Of a stretch of 64,000 nt of DNA, positions 8,605 through 17,860 are shown one piece after another. The position numbers and the translations under genes are program-made. A model generated the notes under the pieces. That model made no database searches and was not told the origin of the DNA. It saw only the letters and a list, made by a program, of their open reading frames with translations. The stretch covers positions 1 through 64,000 of the forward strand of contig JAJFFW010000098.1 of NCBI GenBank assembly GCA_021776435.1, given 5' to 3'. Source of the DNA: Parvularculaceae bacterium (GTDB lineage Bacteria; Pseudomonadota; Alphaproteobacteria; Caulobacterales; Parvularculaceae). How positions within the stretch are numbered: the stretch's first letter is position 1; each line of letters begins with the position of its first letter.

Positions 8605-10323
8605 ATGAATATGGTCGACACCTCCCCGTTCAGCCAGGAGAACCTCTTCGCAGCCGCGCAGAAGCTACTTGCTGAAAATCCATTATTTACGCTTGGTGAA
8701 GCAGAAATTCGTGGCAACACCTATGCAGTCTTCAAAAATGCCCCAACGAGCGTTGCAGGGTTATTTATGCATGGAGCGTCTCATGGTGACCGGGATTTCA
8801 TCCTCTTTGAGGGTGAAACCCTGAGTTTTCAGGAGACCTGGCGACGAGCCAGCCGATTTGCTCACGCCCTAGCAAGCGAGCTCGGTGTCAAACAGGGCGA
8901 CCGTGTCGCCATCGCCATGCGTAATTACCCTGAGTGGTGCATCAGTTATATGGCGATCATCTCGCTGGGCGCCGTCGTGGTGCCGTTAAACGCCTGGTGG
9001 AAGACGGATGAGCTCCGCTACAGCCTTGAGGATTGTGAGGCGAAAACCATCATCGTCGATGACCGGCGCCTGAAATATCTGGAGCCGATCAAAGAAAAAC
9101 TTGGTCTTACGCTGGTGCTTGTTCGTAGCGATGAGGAAGATGGCGCCGATTATCTTTACAGCGATCTCTTGGCGAGAAGCGTGGATGAAACGCCATTAGT
9201 CGCGAATGTTCATCCGGACGATGATTTTTGTATCATTTACACCTCAGGTTCGACGGGAAAGCCGAAAGGAGCGATCCTTACTCATCGTGGATGTATCAAC
9301 ACGATTCTTTCATGGGCTTTTGTTGCTTCGACCCTTCGCGAGGCGCGAGGCGGCGTCAGCCTGTTCGGAGACGACCCGGGAATTCTTCTTGGAATACCAC
9401 TGTTTCATGTAACCGGGTCTCACAGCATTTTTCTTCTATCTTTTGTTGTTGGGCGCCGCGTAGCGATCGCTTATCGTTGGGACCCGAAGGAAGCGGTCGA
9501 GATCATTAAGCGTGAAAAGTTGACCAACTTCGTCGGCGTTCCAAGTCAATCTTACGAATTGATGCAGGCAGCGGGCCCTGAAGGCCTGCCGAGTCTTATC
9601 GATATCGGCGCTGGTGGCGCCAAACGCCCGCCTGAACATGTGAAGATGCTATCCGAACAGTTTAAAAACGCAAACCCATCGTCTGGATACGGATTGACTG
9701 AGACGAATGCAATCGGATGCGTGATTTCCTTGGATGATTATCGCAAGCACCCTGACTCGACCGGTCGGGTTGTGCCACCGGTGACCGACCTCAAAATTGT
9801 CAAAGAGGATGGCGTTCAGGCAGCCCCCGACGAGGTCGGTGAAATCTGGATACGTTCAGCATCCAATTTCCGCGGCTATCTGAATTTGCCGGAAGAAACT
9901 GCCCACGCGCTCACAGCCGACGGTTGGTTCCGTACTGGCGATCTGGGTAAGATAGATGAGGACGGTTTCGTTTATATTGTTGACCGAATTAAAGACCTGA
10001 TCATTCGGGGAGGCGAAAATATCTCCTGCCTGGAGGTTGAGAACCGCGCCTATGAATATGCTGACATTGCGGAAGCATCGGTATTTTCCGTGCCAGATGA
10101 GGTGCTCGGCGAACGCGTTGGGCTCGTCGTCTATCCACGTAACGGTATCGAAGTGGACGTTCATAAGCTACGGGAATTTATGGCGAAGGACCTTGCGGGG
10201 TTCAAAGTTCCGGAACGAATTTGGGTCTCCCCCTCGGCTTTACCCAGGCTGGGTACGGCCAAAATCGATAAGCGTACGGTGAAGCTGATCGCGCTTCAGC
10301 ATCCACCTGTGCTCTCGGCTTGA
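8605..10323 (+). CDS. Acyl-CoA synthetase, class I adenylate-forming enzyme
   Basis: 572 residues. It activates a carboxylic acid to acyl-AMP and then acyl-CoA. The P-loop IIYTSGSTGKPKGAILTHRG is intact, as are SGYGLTETNA (A5), GWFRTGDLGKIDEDGFVYIV (A7), DRIKDLIIRGGENISCLEVE (A8) and the catalytic Lys of A10 in LPRLGTAKIDKRTVK. An in-frame ATG at 8611 is an alternative start. Followed by acyl-CoA dehydrogenases, hydratase, dehydrogenase and thiolase genes, it is the probable entry step of this beta-oxidation cluster. The chain length of the acid cannot be read from sequence. Confidence 0.9.
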   Translation: MNMVDTSPFSQENLFAAAQKLLAENPLFTLGEAEIRGNTYAVFKNAPTSVAGLFMHGASHGDRDFILFEGETLSFQETWRRASRFAHALASELGVKQGDRVAIAMRNYPEWCISYMAIISLGAVVVPLNAWWKTDELRYSLEDCEAKTIIVDDRRLKYLEPIKEKLGLTLVLVRSDEEDGADYLYSDLLARSVDETPLVANVHPDDDFCIIYTSGSTGKPKGAILTHRGCINTILSWAFVASTLREARGGVSLFGDDPGILLGIPLFHVTGSHSIFLLSFVVGRRVAIAYRWDPKEAVEIIKREKLTNFVGVPSQSYELMQAAGPEGLPSLIDIGAGGAKRPPEHVKMLSEQFKNANPSSGYGLTETNAIGCVISLDDYRKHPDSTGRVVPPVTDLKIVKEDGVQAAPDEVGEIWIRSASNFRGYLNLPEETAHALTADGWFRTGDLGKIDEDGFVYIVDRIKDLIIRGGENISCLEVENRAYEYADIAEASVFSVPDEVLGERVGLVVYPRNGIEVDVHKLREFMAKDLAGFKVPERIWVSPSALPRLGTAKIDKRTVKLIALQHPPVLSA

Positions 10324-10399
10324 CAGTCTGTTGAGCGAATAAGTTGCGCATTTACATCCGTGCGTCATCATTGGGGGCGCCGTGCATTAGGAGTCTATT

Positions 10400-11602
10400 A
10401 TGACCGAACTTGAGACTTTCCGCACTGAGACAAGGGTTTGGCTCGAAGAAAACTGCCCGGAGGAGATGCGTGGGTCGACGCGTGGCGAGGAAGATATCTG
10501 CTGGGGCGGATTGCGATGGGAATTCAGGTCGGAGGCCCAAAAAACATGGCTTCAACGCATGGCGTCGAAAGGCTGGACCGTGCCGGCCTGGCCTCAGGAA
10601 TATGGCGGCGGTGGGCTCTCCAAGGACGAAGTCAAAATCTTGAAAGAGGAGATGCGCGCGATCAAGGCGCGTTCGCCGCTTGAAAGCTTTGGTATCTGGA
10701 TGCTTGGGCCTGCGTTATTGAAGTATGGCGCGCATGAACAGAAGCTCCATTTTTTACGACCGATTGCGCGTGGTGAGATTCGTTGGTGCCAAGGGTATTC
10801 CGAACCGAATGCTGGCTCTGATCTCGCCTCACTTCAATGCAAATGCGAAGACAAGGGTGATCATTGGCTCGTCAACGGTCAAAAAATCTGGACGTCTTAT
10901 GCAGATGAATCGGACTGGATTTTTGTCCTGGTAAGAACAGACTCCACAGCGACCAAGCATAATGGGATCAGTTTTATATTAGTGGATATGTCGGCGCCCG
11001 GCGTTTCGACAAAGCCAATCAAGCTCATCTCGGGTAAATCCCCTTTTTGCGAGACATTTTTTGATGACGTTAAGACGCCTAAAGAACATAGCGTGGGCGT
11101 GTCCGCTGTTGTGGGTGAAATCAATCGCGGCTGGGATGTAGCCAAATATTTGCTAACCCATGAACGCGAAATGATTTCCGCTGGCGGCGGCGGGCTTTTC
11201 GGAGGTCGCGGGCTTGGCGAAGTCGCGGCTCAGGATGTTGGACTTGAAAACGGACGCCTTGCCGACCCGATCCTGCGCGCCAAGATCGCTCAAGCTGAAA
11301 TCGATGGCTGGGCGTTTTTGTTGACCCTTGAGCGCATGAAAGACGAAGCGAAATCGGGGCAAGGTGTCGGTGCTAATTCCTCAATGTTGAAATATTATGG
11401 CACTGAATTCAACAAGCGTCGTTTTGAACTGATGATGGATTCGGGCGGGTCGGATTCTCTCGAATGGGAGGGGGAACGCTCTGAAGATGGTAAGCTTGCG
11501 CGCAGCTGGTTGCGCACAAAGGGGAACTCGATTGAAGGCGGAACGTCGGAAGTACAACTTAACATTATCGCCAAGCGGATATTGGATCTGCCGAATGCGT
11601 GA
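10400..11602 (+). CDS. Acyl-CoA dehydrogenase (first of an adjacent pair)
   Basis: 400-residue FAD enzyme that introduces the alpha-beta double bond of acyl-CoA. Seen: WPQEYGGGGLSKDE, the FAD-binding YSEPNAGSDLASLQCK and KIWTSYADESDWIFVLVRTD, and the C-terminal IEGGTSEVQLNIIAKRILDLP. It has the longer form typical of the class whose genes come in tandem. The neighbouring dehydrogenase at 11773 is only about 170 bases away, a pattern seen in heteromeric (alpha2beta2) acyl-CoA dehydrogenases of steroid side-chain degradation. Heteromer formation is inference. Confidence 0.9.
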   Translation: MTELETFRTETRVWLEENCPEEMRGSTRGEEDICWGGLRWEFRSEAQKTWLQRMASKGWTVPAWPQEYGGGGLSKDEVKILKEEMRAIKARSPLESFGIWMLGPALLKYGAHEQKLHFLRPIARGEIRWCQGYSEPNAGSDLASLQCKCEDKGDHWLVNGQKIWTSYADESDWIFVLVRTDSTATKHNGISFILVDMSAPGVSTKPIKLISGKSPFCETFFDDVKTPKEHSVGVSAVVGEINRGWDVAKYLLTHEREMISAGGGGLFGGRGLGEVAAQDVGLENGRLADPILRAKIAQAEIDGWAFLLTLERMKDEAKSGQGVGANSSMLKYYGTEFNKRRFELMMDSGGSDSLEWEGERSEDGKLARSWLRTKGNSIEGGTSEVQLNIIAKRILDLPNA

Positions 11603-11611
11603 GAAATATCC

Positions 11612-11748
11612 CTTCATCCTTCGAGGCCGTCCTGCGGACGGCGCCTCGGGATGAGGGTTGTGGCTATAACGGGTCCCTCATCCTGAGGTGCTTTTGCACG
11701 CGCCGGCGAAAGCCGGCAAACTAAAGTGCAAAAGCCTCGAAGGATGGC
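11612..11748. repeat. Palindromic intergenic repeat cluster
   Basis: The gap between the two dehydrogenase genes holds two stem-loops built on the same core. One is CATCCTTCGAGG.. paired with ..GCCTCGGGATG near 11614-11654. The other pairs CATCCTGAGGTGCTTTTGCAC (about 11680-11700) with GTGCAAAAGCCTCGAAGGATG (about 11727-11747), with an inner GCCGGC/GCCGGC hairpin. The CATCCTGAGG..CCTTCGAGG core is a known type of dispersed intergenic repeat in alphaproteobacteria, and a related copy occurs near 52084. Confidence 0.75.
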
Positions 11749-11772
11749 GGCAAAAGCGGAAACGGAAAAAAC

Positions 11773-12912
11773 ATGCCTCTCGTGCTTACCGAAGAACAGG
11801 AAATGTTGCGCGATGCGGCGCGTGGGTTTTTGGATGAAAAAGCGCCCGTTAGCGCGTTGCGTAAGTTGCGCGACAGTGATGATGCGACCGGCTTTGACCG
11901 GGATCTCTGGAAAGAGATGGCGGAGATGGGGTGGGCCGGCATTCTCGTTGAAGAAGAATATGGCGGCGCCGATTTTGGTTTTGTCGGCGCTGGTATTCTC
12001 TCAGAGGAAATGGGTCGAACGTTGACGGCGTCCCCTTTTCTTTCCACTTCGATTCTCGCTGCAACGGCGCTAAAGAAAATTGCCGCAAGTTCTCAAAAAG
12101 AAGAACACCTTCCTAAACTAGCCGCTGGTGCAACCTTGTATGCGCTTGCAGTCGATGAGGGACGAAAGCACGCCCCTTCAAAAACGGCTCTTTTTGCCGA
12201 AAAAGCGGGCAACGGATTCAAGTTATCGGGCGCAAAGACCTTCGTCGCTGACGGTCATGTTGCGGATAAAATTATCGTTGCCGCCCGCACTGCCGGGGCT
12301 CCCGGTGAAGAGGCGGGGTTGACGCTTTTCCTTATAGACGCTAGCGCCAAAGGCCTGACAAGCAACCGCACCATCATGGTCGATAACCGCAATGCGGCGC
12401 GTATCGAATTTGACGCCGTCGAAGCGACCGGAGGCGATGTCTTGGGAGAAGTGGATGGCGGCTATCTTGCCCTTGAAGGTGTTCTGAATGCGGGGCGCGC
12501 GGGGCTTGCGGCTGAGATGTCAGGCGCGTCGCAGCAAGCATTTTCAATGACACTTGATTATCTGCGGGAGCGCAAGCAATTCGGTCAATCCCTCGGTTCC
12601 TTTCAGGCGCTGCAACACCGTGCTGCGCATCTCTATTCTGAAATCGAAATGATGAAATCGGCGATCTTGAAGGCGCTTCAGGATCTTGATGCACATTATG
12701 GGATGGCTGGGCCGATCTGCACCCTGGCGAAAGCCAAAGCGGGGGAAGTCGCTAAGCTTGCCGCCATAGAAGCAGTGCAATTGCATGGCGGCATCGGCAT
12801 GACCGATGAGTTCGACATTGGCTTTTATCTAAAACGCATCAGGGTGGCGCAGGAAATGTTCGGCGATTCGGCATTTCACGCTGACCGCCTCGCGCAGATG
12901 CGCGGCTATTGA
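11773..12912 (+). CDS. Acyl-CoA dehydrogenase (second of the pair)
   Basis: 379-residue FAD-dependent acyl-CoA dehydrogenase. The N-terminal helical domain starts LTEEQEMLRDAARGFLDEKAP. The C-terminal domain has the conserved YLRERKQFGQSLGSFQALQHR and AVQLHGGIGMTDEFDIGFYLKR. A weaker central FAD region (GAKTFVADGHVADKIIVAART) suggests divergence from its neighbour. Together with the dehydrogenase at 10400 it probably forms one enzyme or acts on successive substrates. The start ATG follows GGAAACGGAAAAAAC, a modest ribosome site. Confidence 0.9.
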   Translation: MPLVLTEEQEMLRDAARGFLDEKAPVSALRKLRDSDDATGFDRDLWKEMAEMGWAGILVEEEYGGADFGFVGAGILSEEMGRTLTASPFLSTSILAATALKKIAASSQKEEHLPKLAAGATLYALAVDEGRKHAPSKTALFAEKAGNGFKLSGAKTFVADGHVADKIIVAARTAGAPGEEAGLTLFLIDASAKGLTSNRTIMVDNRNAARIEFDAVEATGGDVLGEVDGGYLALEGVLNAGRAGLAAEMSGASQQAFSMTLDYLRERKQFGQSLGSFQALQHRAAHLYSEIEMMKSAILKALQDLDAHYGMAGPICTLAKAKAGEVAKLAAIEAVQLHGGIGMTDEFDIGFYLKRIRVAQEMFGDSAFHADRLAQMRGY

Positions 12913-13170
12913 CCTACATAGGCGCCGTCAAAGGGCGTCGGAGCAGCGTTAATGGGAAAAATGGCCTACATGGCGTAGGGATGGGGCGTTCCACCATTTA
13001 CTTGTCGAGCATGGATGACACTTCGCGTGCGATAGCGTGTTTTGAAAGATTGGGCGGTAAGATGAAGGGGAACGTAAAAAAGAGTGTTTTGCTAATAAGG
13101 CTTTTAACTGCAAAATTGAGCGGTCTGATCAGTCGATGATGCAGTCTGCGCGGCAGGGGCCCTAAGAAAA

Positions 13171-13626
13171 ATGAATATTATAACTCCGGACGCTGTCTCC
13201 GAATTTATCGGTAAGGAAGTGGGTCTGTCTGACTGGGAAATGATCGATCAGGACCGTATCAATCAATTTGCTGACGTAACGGATGATCGACAGTTTATTC
13301 ACGTCGATCCTGAAGCGGCAAAGGCGACACCATTCGGAACCACAATCGCACATGGGTTCCTAACCCTTTCAATGTTGTCAAAGCTCGCTTCGGGGTCCGT
13401 GCTTATCCTCGATGGCGTGAAGATGGGCGTCAATTACGGGTTTCAAAAGGTGCGTTTCGTTAATCCGGTGAAATCTGGCACGCGCATTCGTGGCCGGTTC
13501 ACGTTGATGTCAGCGGATGAAAAACTCCCCGGCCAATGGTTTTTTAAATACGCGGTCAAGGTCGAGATCGAAGACGAGGTAAAACCAGCGCTCCTCGCCG
13601 AATGGTTGACCATGCAGTTTGTGTAA
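13171..13626 (+). CDS. MaoC-family (R)-specific enoyl-CoA hydratase
   Basis: 151-residue single hotdog-fold hydratase that adds water to enoyl-CoA. The catalytic segment is visible as FADVTDDRQFIHVDPEAA, with the Asp-x4-His pair, followed by PFGTTIAHGFLTLSMLSKL. Length matches single-domain MaoC/PhaJ hydratases. It lies within the beta-oxidation cluster between acyl-CoA dehydrogenase and SDR genes, so it is the likely second step. The 258 bases upstream (12913-13170) hold no gene I can support. Confidence 0.9.
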   Translation: MNIITPDAVSEFIGKEVGLSDWEMIDQDRINQFADVTDDRQFIHVDPEAAKATPFGTTIAHGFLTLSMLSKLASGSVLILDGVKMGVNYGFQKVRFVNPVKSGTRIRGRFTLMSADEKLPGQWFFKYAVKVEIEDEVKPALLAEWLTMQFV

Positions 13627-13721
13627 CTCATTCAACCGTATTATCATGTATCGGGGATCGAGCTTAGGTGTTATCTTTTTCTATTGGGATATGCGCCAAG
13701 TCTTAGAGAAAACATGATGAT

Positions 13722-14477
13722 ATGACCATTGTATTTAATGTCCAAAGCCAAACCCTGATTGACGACGATCGACTCAGACCAAAACCCGCCCATGAGGTCC
13801 TTCCCAACTGGAAGACTGAATTACCTGCGAAAGCTGTTGCCGATCTGGTCCATTATCGCACGGCGCGCACATGCCCGGCAGTCCATGATTATCTGCATCT
13901 CGGTTACGTCATTCCTCTGTGGGCGGATATACGTCTTGAGAGGGTGACGATGGATGCGAGCGGACGCGCCCGTCTCGATCCAAACGGCAAACATATCCAT
14001 TGGCAATCGTCACACGCAGCCTTTCCTGTTGAGTTTCACGGGGTTGATCAGGTGAAGGGCGCAAAGCCGCTTGAACCACCTTTTGACATTCAACAAAATG
14101 TAAAGCCGATCTGTCCATGGCTTGTTGAAACACCGCCGGGTTGGTCTATCCTGGTTTTGCCGTTGGTGATGCATGAAACGCAGCGTAAGCTTCCGATTCA
14201 ACCTCTTCCCGGCGTTATCAATACCGACCACTGGCATCAGATTCATGCGCCCTGTGGATGGGCGAATGTTGAACCAGTGATGACGATGCGTGCCGGCACC
14301 CCCTTTATGCACATCATTCCTTTCCGCCGGGATGAAAGCTTGAAGGCTGAATTTAAGCTGATCACGGAGCAAGCCAGGTTGGCCAATCTTGCGGGCGTAT
14401 TGCCTGATTTTAGTGGCAGCTACCGTCGTCAGGAAAAAATGGCTGACAAAGCACGCAAAACGAATACCGAAGATTAG
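13722..14477 (+). CDS. Uncharacterised protein, DUF6065-like
   Basis: 251 residues, no signal peptide or membrane helix. Striking features are a proline-rich start (LRPKPAHEVLPNWKTELPAK), a CPAVHDYLHLGYVIPLWADI segment, ICPWLVETPPGWSILVLPL and NTDHWHQIHAPCGWANVEPV, then MRAGTPFMHIIPFRRDESLK. This arrangement, a cysteine-led early motif followed by a GWS..P strand and an aromatic/His segment, resembles the DUF6065 family as I remember it, which has no known function. It sits between hydratase and SDR genes of the beta-oxidation cluster, but nothing visible links it to that chemistry. Confidence 0.65.
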   Translation: MTIVFNVQSQTLIDDDRLRPKPAHEVLPNWKTELPAKAVADLVHYRTARTCPAVHDYLHLGYVIPLWADIRLERVTMDASGRARLDPNGKHIHWQSSHAAFPVEFHGVDQVKGAKPLEPPFDIQQNVKPICPWLVETPPGWSILVLPLVMHETQRKLPIQPLPGVINTDHWHQIHAPCGWANVEPVMTMRAGTPFMHIIPFRRDESLKAEFKLITEQARLANLAGVLPDFSGSYRRQEKMADKARKTNTED

Positions 14478-14587
14478 GGTGTGGTCTAAGCTTTCTGTCA
14501 TCGGTATGAACGAGGGTTCTCTCTCCCCTTTGTATGATTGGTTAAAGCTGGGCGGCCGGTCGCTTCAATTGCCAGGAGTAAATTTAA

Positions 14588-15511
14588 ATGTCAGATATCC
14601 GCTTCGACGGAAGAACCGCCATTGTTACCGGCGCCGGAAATGGTTTGGGAAAAAGCCATGCTCTTGCTCTTGCTGCGCGTGGAGCAAGAGTCGTTGTTAA
14701 TGATCTAGGCGGCGCACGAGATGGATCGGGTGGTTCGCTTAGTGCTGCTGAAGAGGTTGTTCAGGAGATCCAAGCGGCTGGTGGTGAAGCTTTTGCTGAT
14801 GGCGCAAATGTCGCAATCGCTGATGACGTTGAGGCCATGGTCGCGAAAGCGATGAGCAAATGGGGCCGCATTGATATCCTAATCAACAATGCGGGTATTT
14901 TGCGCGACAAGTCGTTTGTCAAAATGCCGACTGAGGATTTCAAGCTGGTGCTTGACGTCCACTTGATGGGCTCAGTCAATTGCACAAAAGCGGTGTGGCC
15001 AACCATGCGCGATCAACAATATGGCCGCATTGTCATGACCACTTCTTCTTCTGGACTTTATGGTAATTTCGGTCAGTCAAATTACGGAGCCGCGAAGCTG
15101 GGGCTCGTCGGGCTGATGAACACGCTGCATATTGAAGGTGTAAAGTATAATATTCGAATCAACTCCATTGCCCCTGTTGCAAAAACCCGCATGACAGAAG
15201 ATCTTGGCATTCCACAGCCCGCGCTAGAGTTGCTGACGCCAGAAGCGGTGACGGCGGGCGTTGTCTTTCTTGTCAGCGAAGATGGGCCATCGCGCACAGT
15301 CCTTTGTGCAGGCGCTGGTGGTTTCTCGCGCGCTGTCATCTATGAAACCGATGGCGTTTATCTCAAGCCTGAGGATCAGACACCTGAAAATGTCGCCGCG
15401 AACTTTGATCAAATTTCTAATCCCGTTGGCCAATTGGCTTATGCAGCGGGCAGTGAACAGAGTGTCAAATACCTGACAAAGGCTGCAACTGCTTTGAGGA
15501 TGAAGTTGTAA
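14588..15511 (+). CDS. SDR 3-hydroxyacyl-CoA dehydrogenase, multifunctional-enzyme type
   Basis: 307-residue short-chain dehydrogenase. The NAD site is TGAGNGLGKSHALALAARGA, followed by VVNDLGGARDGSGGS, the signature of the hydroxyacyl-CoA dehydrogenase part of peroxisomal multifunctional enzyme type 2 (17-beta-HSD4). The catalytic Ser and Y-x3-K are in TTSSSGLYGNFGQSNYGAAK. It oxidises (R)-3-hydroxyacyl-CoA, which fits the product of the MaoC hydratase upstream. The start follows CCAGGAGTAAATTTAA. The NTF2-like gene begins 26 bases after its stop, so they are probably co-transcribed. Confidence 0.9.
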   Translation: MSDIRFDGRTAIVTGAGNGLGKSHALALAARGARVVVNDLGGARDGSGGSLSAAEEVVQEIQAAGGEAFADGANVAIADDVEAMVAKAMSKWGRIDILINNAGILRDKSFVKMPTEDFKLVLDVHLMGSVNCTKAVWPTMRDQQYGRIVMTTSSSGLYGNFGQSNYGAAKLGLVGLMNTLHIEGVKYNIRINSIAPVAKTRMTEDLGIPQPALELLTPEAVTAGVVFLVSEDGPSRTVLCAGAGGFSRAVIYETDGVYLKPEDQTPENVAANFDQISNPVGQLAYAAGSEQSVKYLTKAATALRMKL

Positions 15512-15537
15512 GGATGAATCTGAGAAGGAATTTTACC

Positions 15538-16071
15538 ATGGGACCGCGCAAATCTGGATGGATCATCTTCGCTGCGCTCTGCTTCGTTGTTGGTTGTACG
15601 GCATCGGATGAATGGCCTGTAACGGCTGAAGATCAATCCGAAATTCTTGAAACCGTAGATGCATTTTTTGTTGCGCTTGCGACCGGTGACGCCGACACGA
15701 TCGAGGCCATGTTTTCGGAGGAGGCGATCACAGTCTCTGTGCGTCCGGATGATCCAGCCCAACCTCCGACGCGCGCTCAGGCGGCTGATCTTGTGGTCGG
15801 CATGCGTTCTGGCCAGTTTCCTCGCGTTGTGGAGCCCTATTGGGCGCCGACAGTCATGCAGCGCGGGCCTCTCGCTGTGGTTTGGACGCCATATGAAGTT
15901 GGTGTCGATGGTAATTTGATCCATTGTGGAATTGATGTTTTCAACATGTCTCGCGAAGAGGGCCGTTGGAAAATCGATGCAATCAGCTGGACGTCTGAAC
16001 CATCAGCATGCGAAGAGCTTTGGCCAAAAGACAAAAACACTTTCCGCCCCCAATTTCCTAAAGGAGAATAA
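15538..16071 (+). CDS. NTF2/SnoaL-like lipoprotein
   Basis: 177-residue exported lipoprotein. The start at 15538 is preferred over 15514 because AAGGA lies at good distance upstream and the protein then opens with a signal and lipobox, IIFAALCFVVGC. The mature part is a cone-shaped NTF2-like domain: ILETVDAFFVALATGDADTIEAMF, then VDVFNMSREEGRWKIDAISW-like strands (written GIDVFNMSREEGRWKIDAIS in the protein). The role is unknown. It is wedged between the SDR and thiolase genes with short gaps, so it belongs to the same transcript. Confidence 0.8.
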   Translation: MGPRKSGWIIFAALCFVVGCTASDEWPVTAEDQSEILETVDAFFVALATGDADTIEAMFSEEAITVSVRPDDPAQPPTRAQAADLVVGMRSGQFPRVVEPYWAPTVMQRGPLAVVWTPYEVGVDGNLIHCGIDVFNMSREEGRWKIDAISWTSEPSACEELWPKDKNTFRPQFPKGE

Positions 16072-16074
16072 TTC

Positions 16075-17271
16075 ATGCGCGAAGCAGTTATCGTTTCCAC
16101 AGCCAGGACACCGATTGGCAAAGCCTATCGCGGCGCCTTTAACGCCACAACAGCGCCAACGCTGGGCGCTCATGTGATTAAGCATGCGGCTGAACGCGCC
16201 GAAGTCGACTTCGAAGAAATTGAGGACGTCGTTATGGGGTGTGCGTTGCAGCAGGGGACAGCGTTTCAAAACGTTGCGCGCCAGGCGGCTTTACGCGCGG
16301 GCTTTCCCATAGGCGTATCCGGGATGTCTCTCGACCGTCAGTGTGCGTCTGGGATGATGGCGATTGCGACGGCCGCCAAACAGGTGATTGTCGATAACAT
16401 GCAGGTCGCGATTGGGGCCGGCGTTGAGTCTATTTCAACAAATCAGACCAGTGACATGTTCATCCGTCCAGACCCGTGGCTTTTGAAGAATATGCCTGCC
16501 GCTTATATGCAAATGATTGAAACCGCAGAAGTCGTCGCCGAACGATATGACATCAGCCGTGAAGCCCAGGACGCATATTCGTTGCAATCGCAGCAACGCA
16601 CGCATGCGGCGCAACAGGCAGGTCGGTTCGATGACGAGATCGTGCCAATGGCTTCGGTCATGAAATTCAAGAACAAAGAAACCGGTGACGTTAACGACGT
16701 TGAAACAACACTTGAAAAAGACGAGGGAAACCGCCCGGAAACGACATTGGATGGGCTTAGCGGTCTGAAGCTCGTCTTCCCCGGCGGTCAGACGATTAAG
16801 GAAGGCAAGTTTATTACTGCTGGAAACGCTTCGCAGTTGTCTGACGGCGCCTCCGCCGCAGTCGTGATGGAAGCCAAAGAAGCTGAAAAGCGCGGACTTT
16901 CTCCTCTCGGTTTTTATCGAGGTATGGCCGTCGCCGGTACGCATCCGGATGAAATGGGCATTGGCCCCGTTTACGCTGTGCCGCGCCTGCTCGAGAAAAC
17001 CGGACTTAAGATGGACGATATTGGTTTGTGGGAACTGAATGAAGCTTTCGCGGTCCAGGTCCTTTATTGTCGCGACAAGCTGGGCATCCCTGATGAGCTG
17101 TTGAATGTTGACGGCGGCGCCATTTCTATCGGCCACCCTTATGGCATGTCGGGTGCGCGCATGGTCGGTCATGCTTTGATTGAAGGCAAACGGCGCGGCG
17201 CAAAATATGTCGTGTGCACGATGTGCGTTGGCGGCGGTATGGGCGCGGCCGGTTTGTTTGAAGTCGCATAA
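16075..17271 (+). CDS. Acetyl-CoA C-acyltransferase (thiolase)
   Basis: 398-residue thiolase that cleaves 3-ketoacyl-CoA, the last step of beta-oxidation. Active-site residues are intact: nucleophilic Cys90 in [10 protein letters not shown], His in the [13 protein letters not shown] loop and the second Cys in [27 protein letters not shown] is also conserved. Degradative rather than biosynthetic use is inferred from the surrounding ligase, dehydrogenase, hydratase and SDR genes. The ATG is three bases after the stop of the lipoprotein gene and follows AAAGGAG. Confidence 0.93.
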   Translation: MREAVIVSTARTPIGKAYRGAFNATTAPTLGAHVIKHAAERAEVDFEEIEDVVMGCALQQGTAFQNVARQAALRAGFPIGVSGMSLDRQCASGMMAIATAAKQVIVDNMQVAIGAGVESISTNQTSDMFIRPDPWLLKNMPAAYMQMIETAEVVAERYDISREAQDAYSLQSQQRTHAAQQAGRFDDEIVPMASVMKFKNKETGDVNDVETTLEKDEGNRPETTLDGLSGLKLVFPGGQTIKEGKFITAGNASQLSDGASAAVVMEAKEAEKRGLSPLGFYRGMAVAGTHPDEMGIGPVYAVPRLLEKTGLKMDDIGLWELNEAFAVQVLYCRDKLGIPDELLNVDGGAISIGHPYGMSGARMVGHALIEGKRRGAKYVVCTMCVGGGMGAAGLFEVA

Positions 17272-17330
17272 GCGATTTTGAATTCACTCGGTAATCGCAA
17301 TGACAAATGTGTGGGTTAAAAAAACTTCAT

Positions 17331-17702
17331 ATGATGAATGTCGTCAATCTAATCGCTGAGCTTGAGAACGTGCACGATTATTGGTCGCCACGGATCGTTG
17401 GGCGGGTGAATGATCAATACATCAAAGTTTCCAAGCTCAAAGGGCAGTTGGTCTGGCACAAACACGATAATGAGGACGAGCTTTTCTATGTCTTAAAGGG
17501 GAGCCTGGCGATCGAATATGAGGACGGCAAGGCCGAACTGAATGAAGGCGATTTTCACGTTGTTCCTAAAGGAAAAATGCATAACCCGGTTGCTGAAGAA
17601 GAGTGCTGGATCGCGTTGATCGAAACCGTGACCACCGCCCACACGGGTGATGTCATGACAGACAAGACGAAGACGGTTAAACAGCAATTTGGAACGACTT
17701 AG
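17331..17702 (+). CDS. Cupin-domain protein
   Basis: 123 residues forming a single conserved beta-barrel. Metal-type cupin motifs are present: WHKHDNEDELFYVLKGSLAIEYED (motif 1, H-x-H-x4-E) and GDFHVVPKGKMHNPV (motif 2, His). The start at 17331 matches relatives that begin M-N-V-V-N-L. A frame opening at 17307 adds eight residues. An ATG-ATG pair leaves the exact start open. The substrate is unknown. Distance from the thiolase gene is about 60 bases, so it may be the last gene of the cluster. Confidence 0.8.
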   Translation: MMNVVNLIAELENVHDYWSPRIVGRVNDQYIKVSKLKGQLVWHKHDNEDELFYVLKGSLAIEYEDGKAELNEGDFHVVPKGKMHNPVAEEECWIALIETVTTAHTGDVMTDKTKTVKQQFGTT

Positions 17703-17860
17703 GCGATCATAGTGCGGTTTGTGGGGCGTCATAATCAAATTGTGCAGGCTTTGATTAACAAAAGTTCGTAATCATTAGATATGTGATTATGTTATGTGGT
17801 GATTCCTGCCGGAGGCGTAGTCGCGCACCCGGATGAACCGCCAATTTTCGGAGAGCACTC

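Noticed and set aside
12909-13139. 76-codon frame starting with TTG after the second dehydrogenase
   Set aside because: No motif or ribosome site, and low-complexity composition; likely chance.
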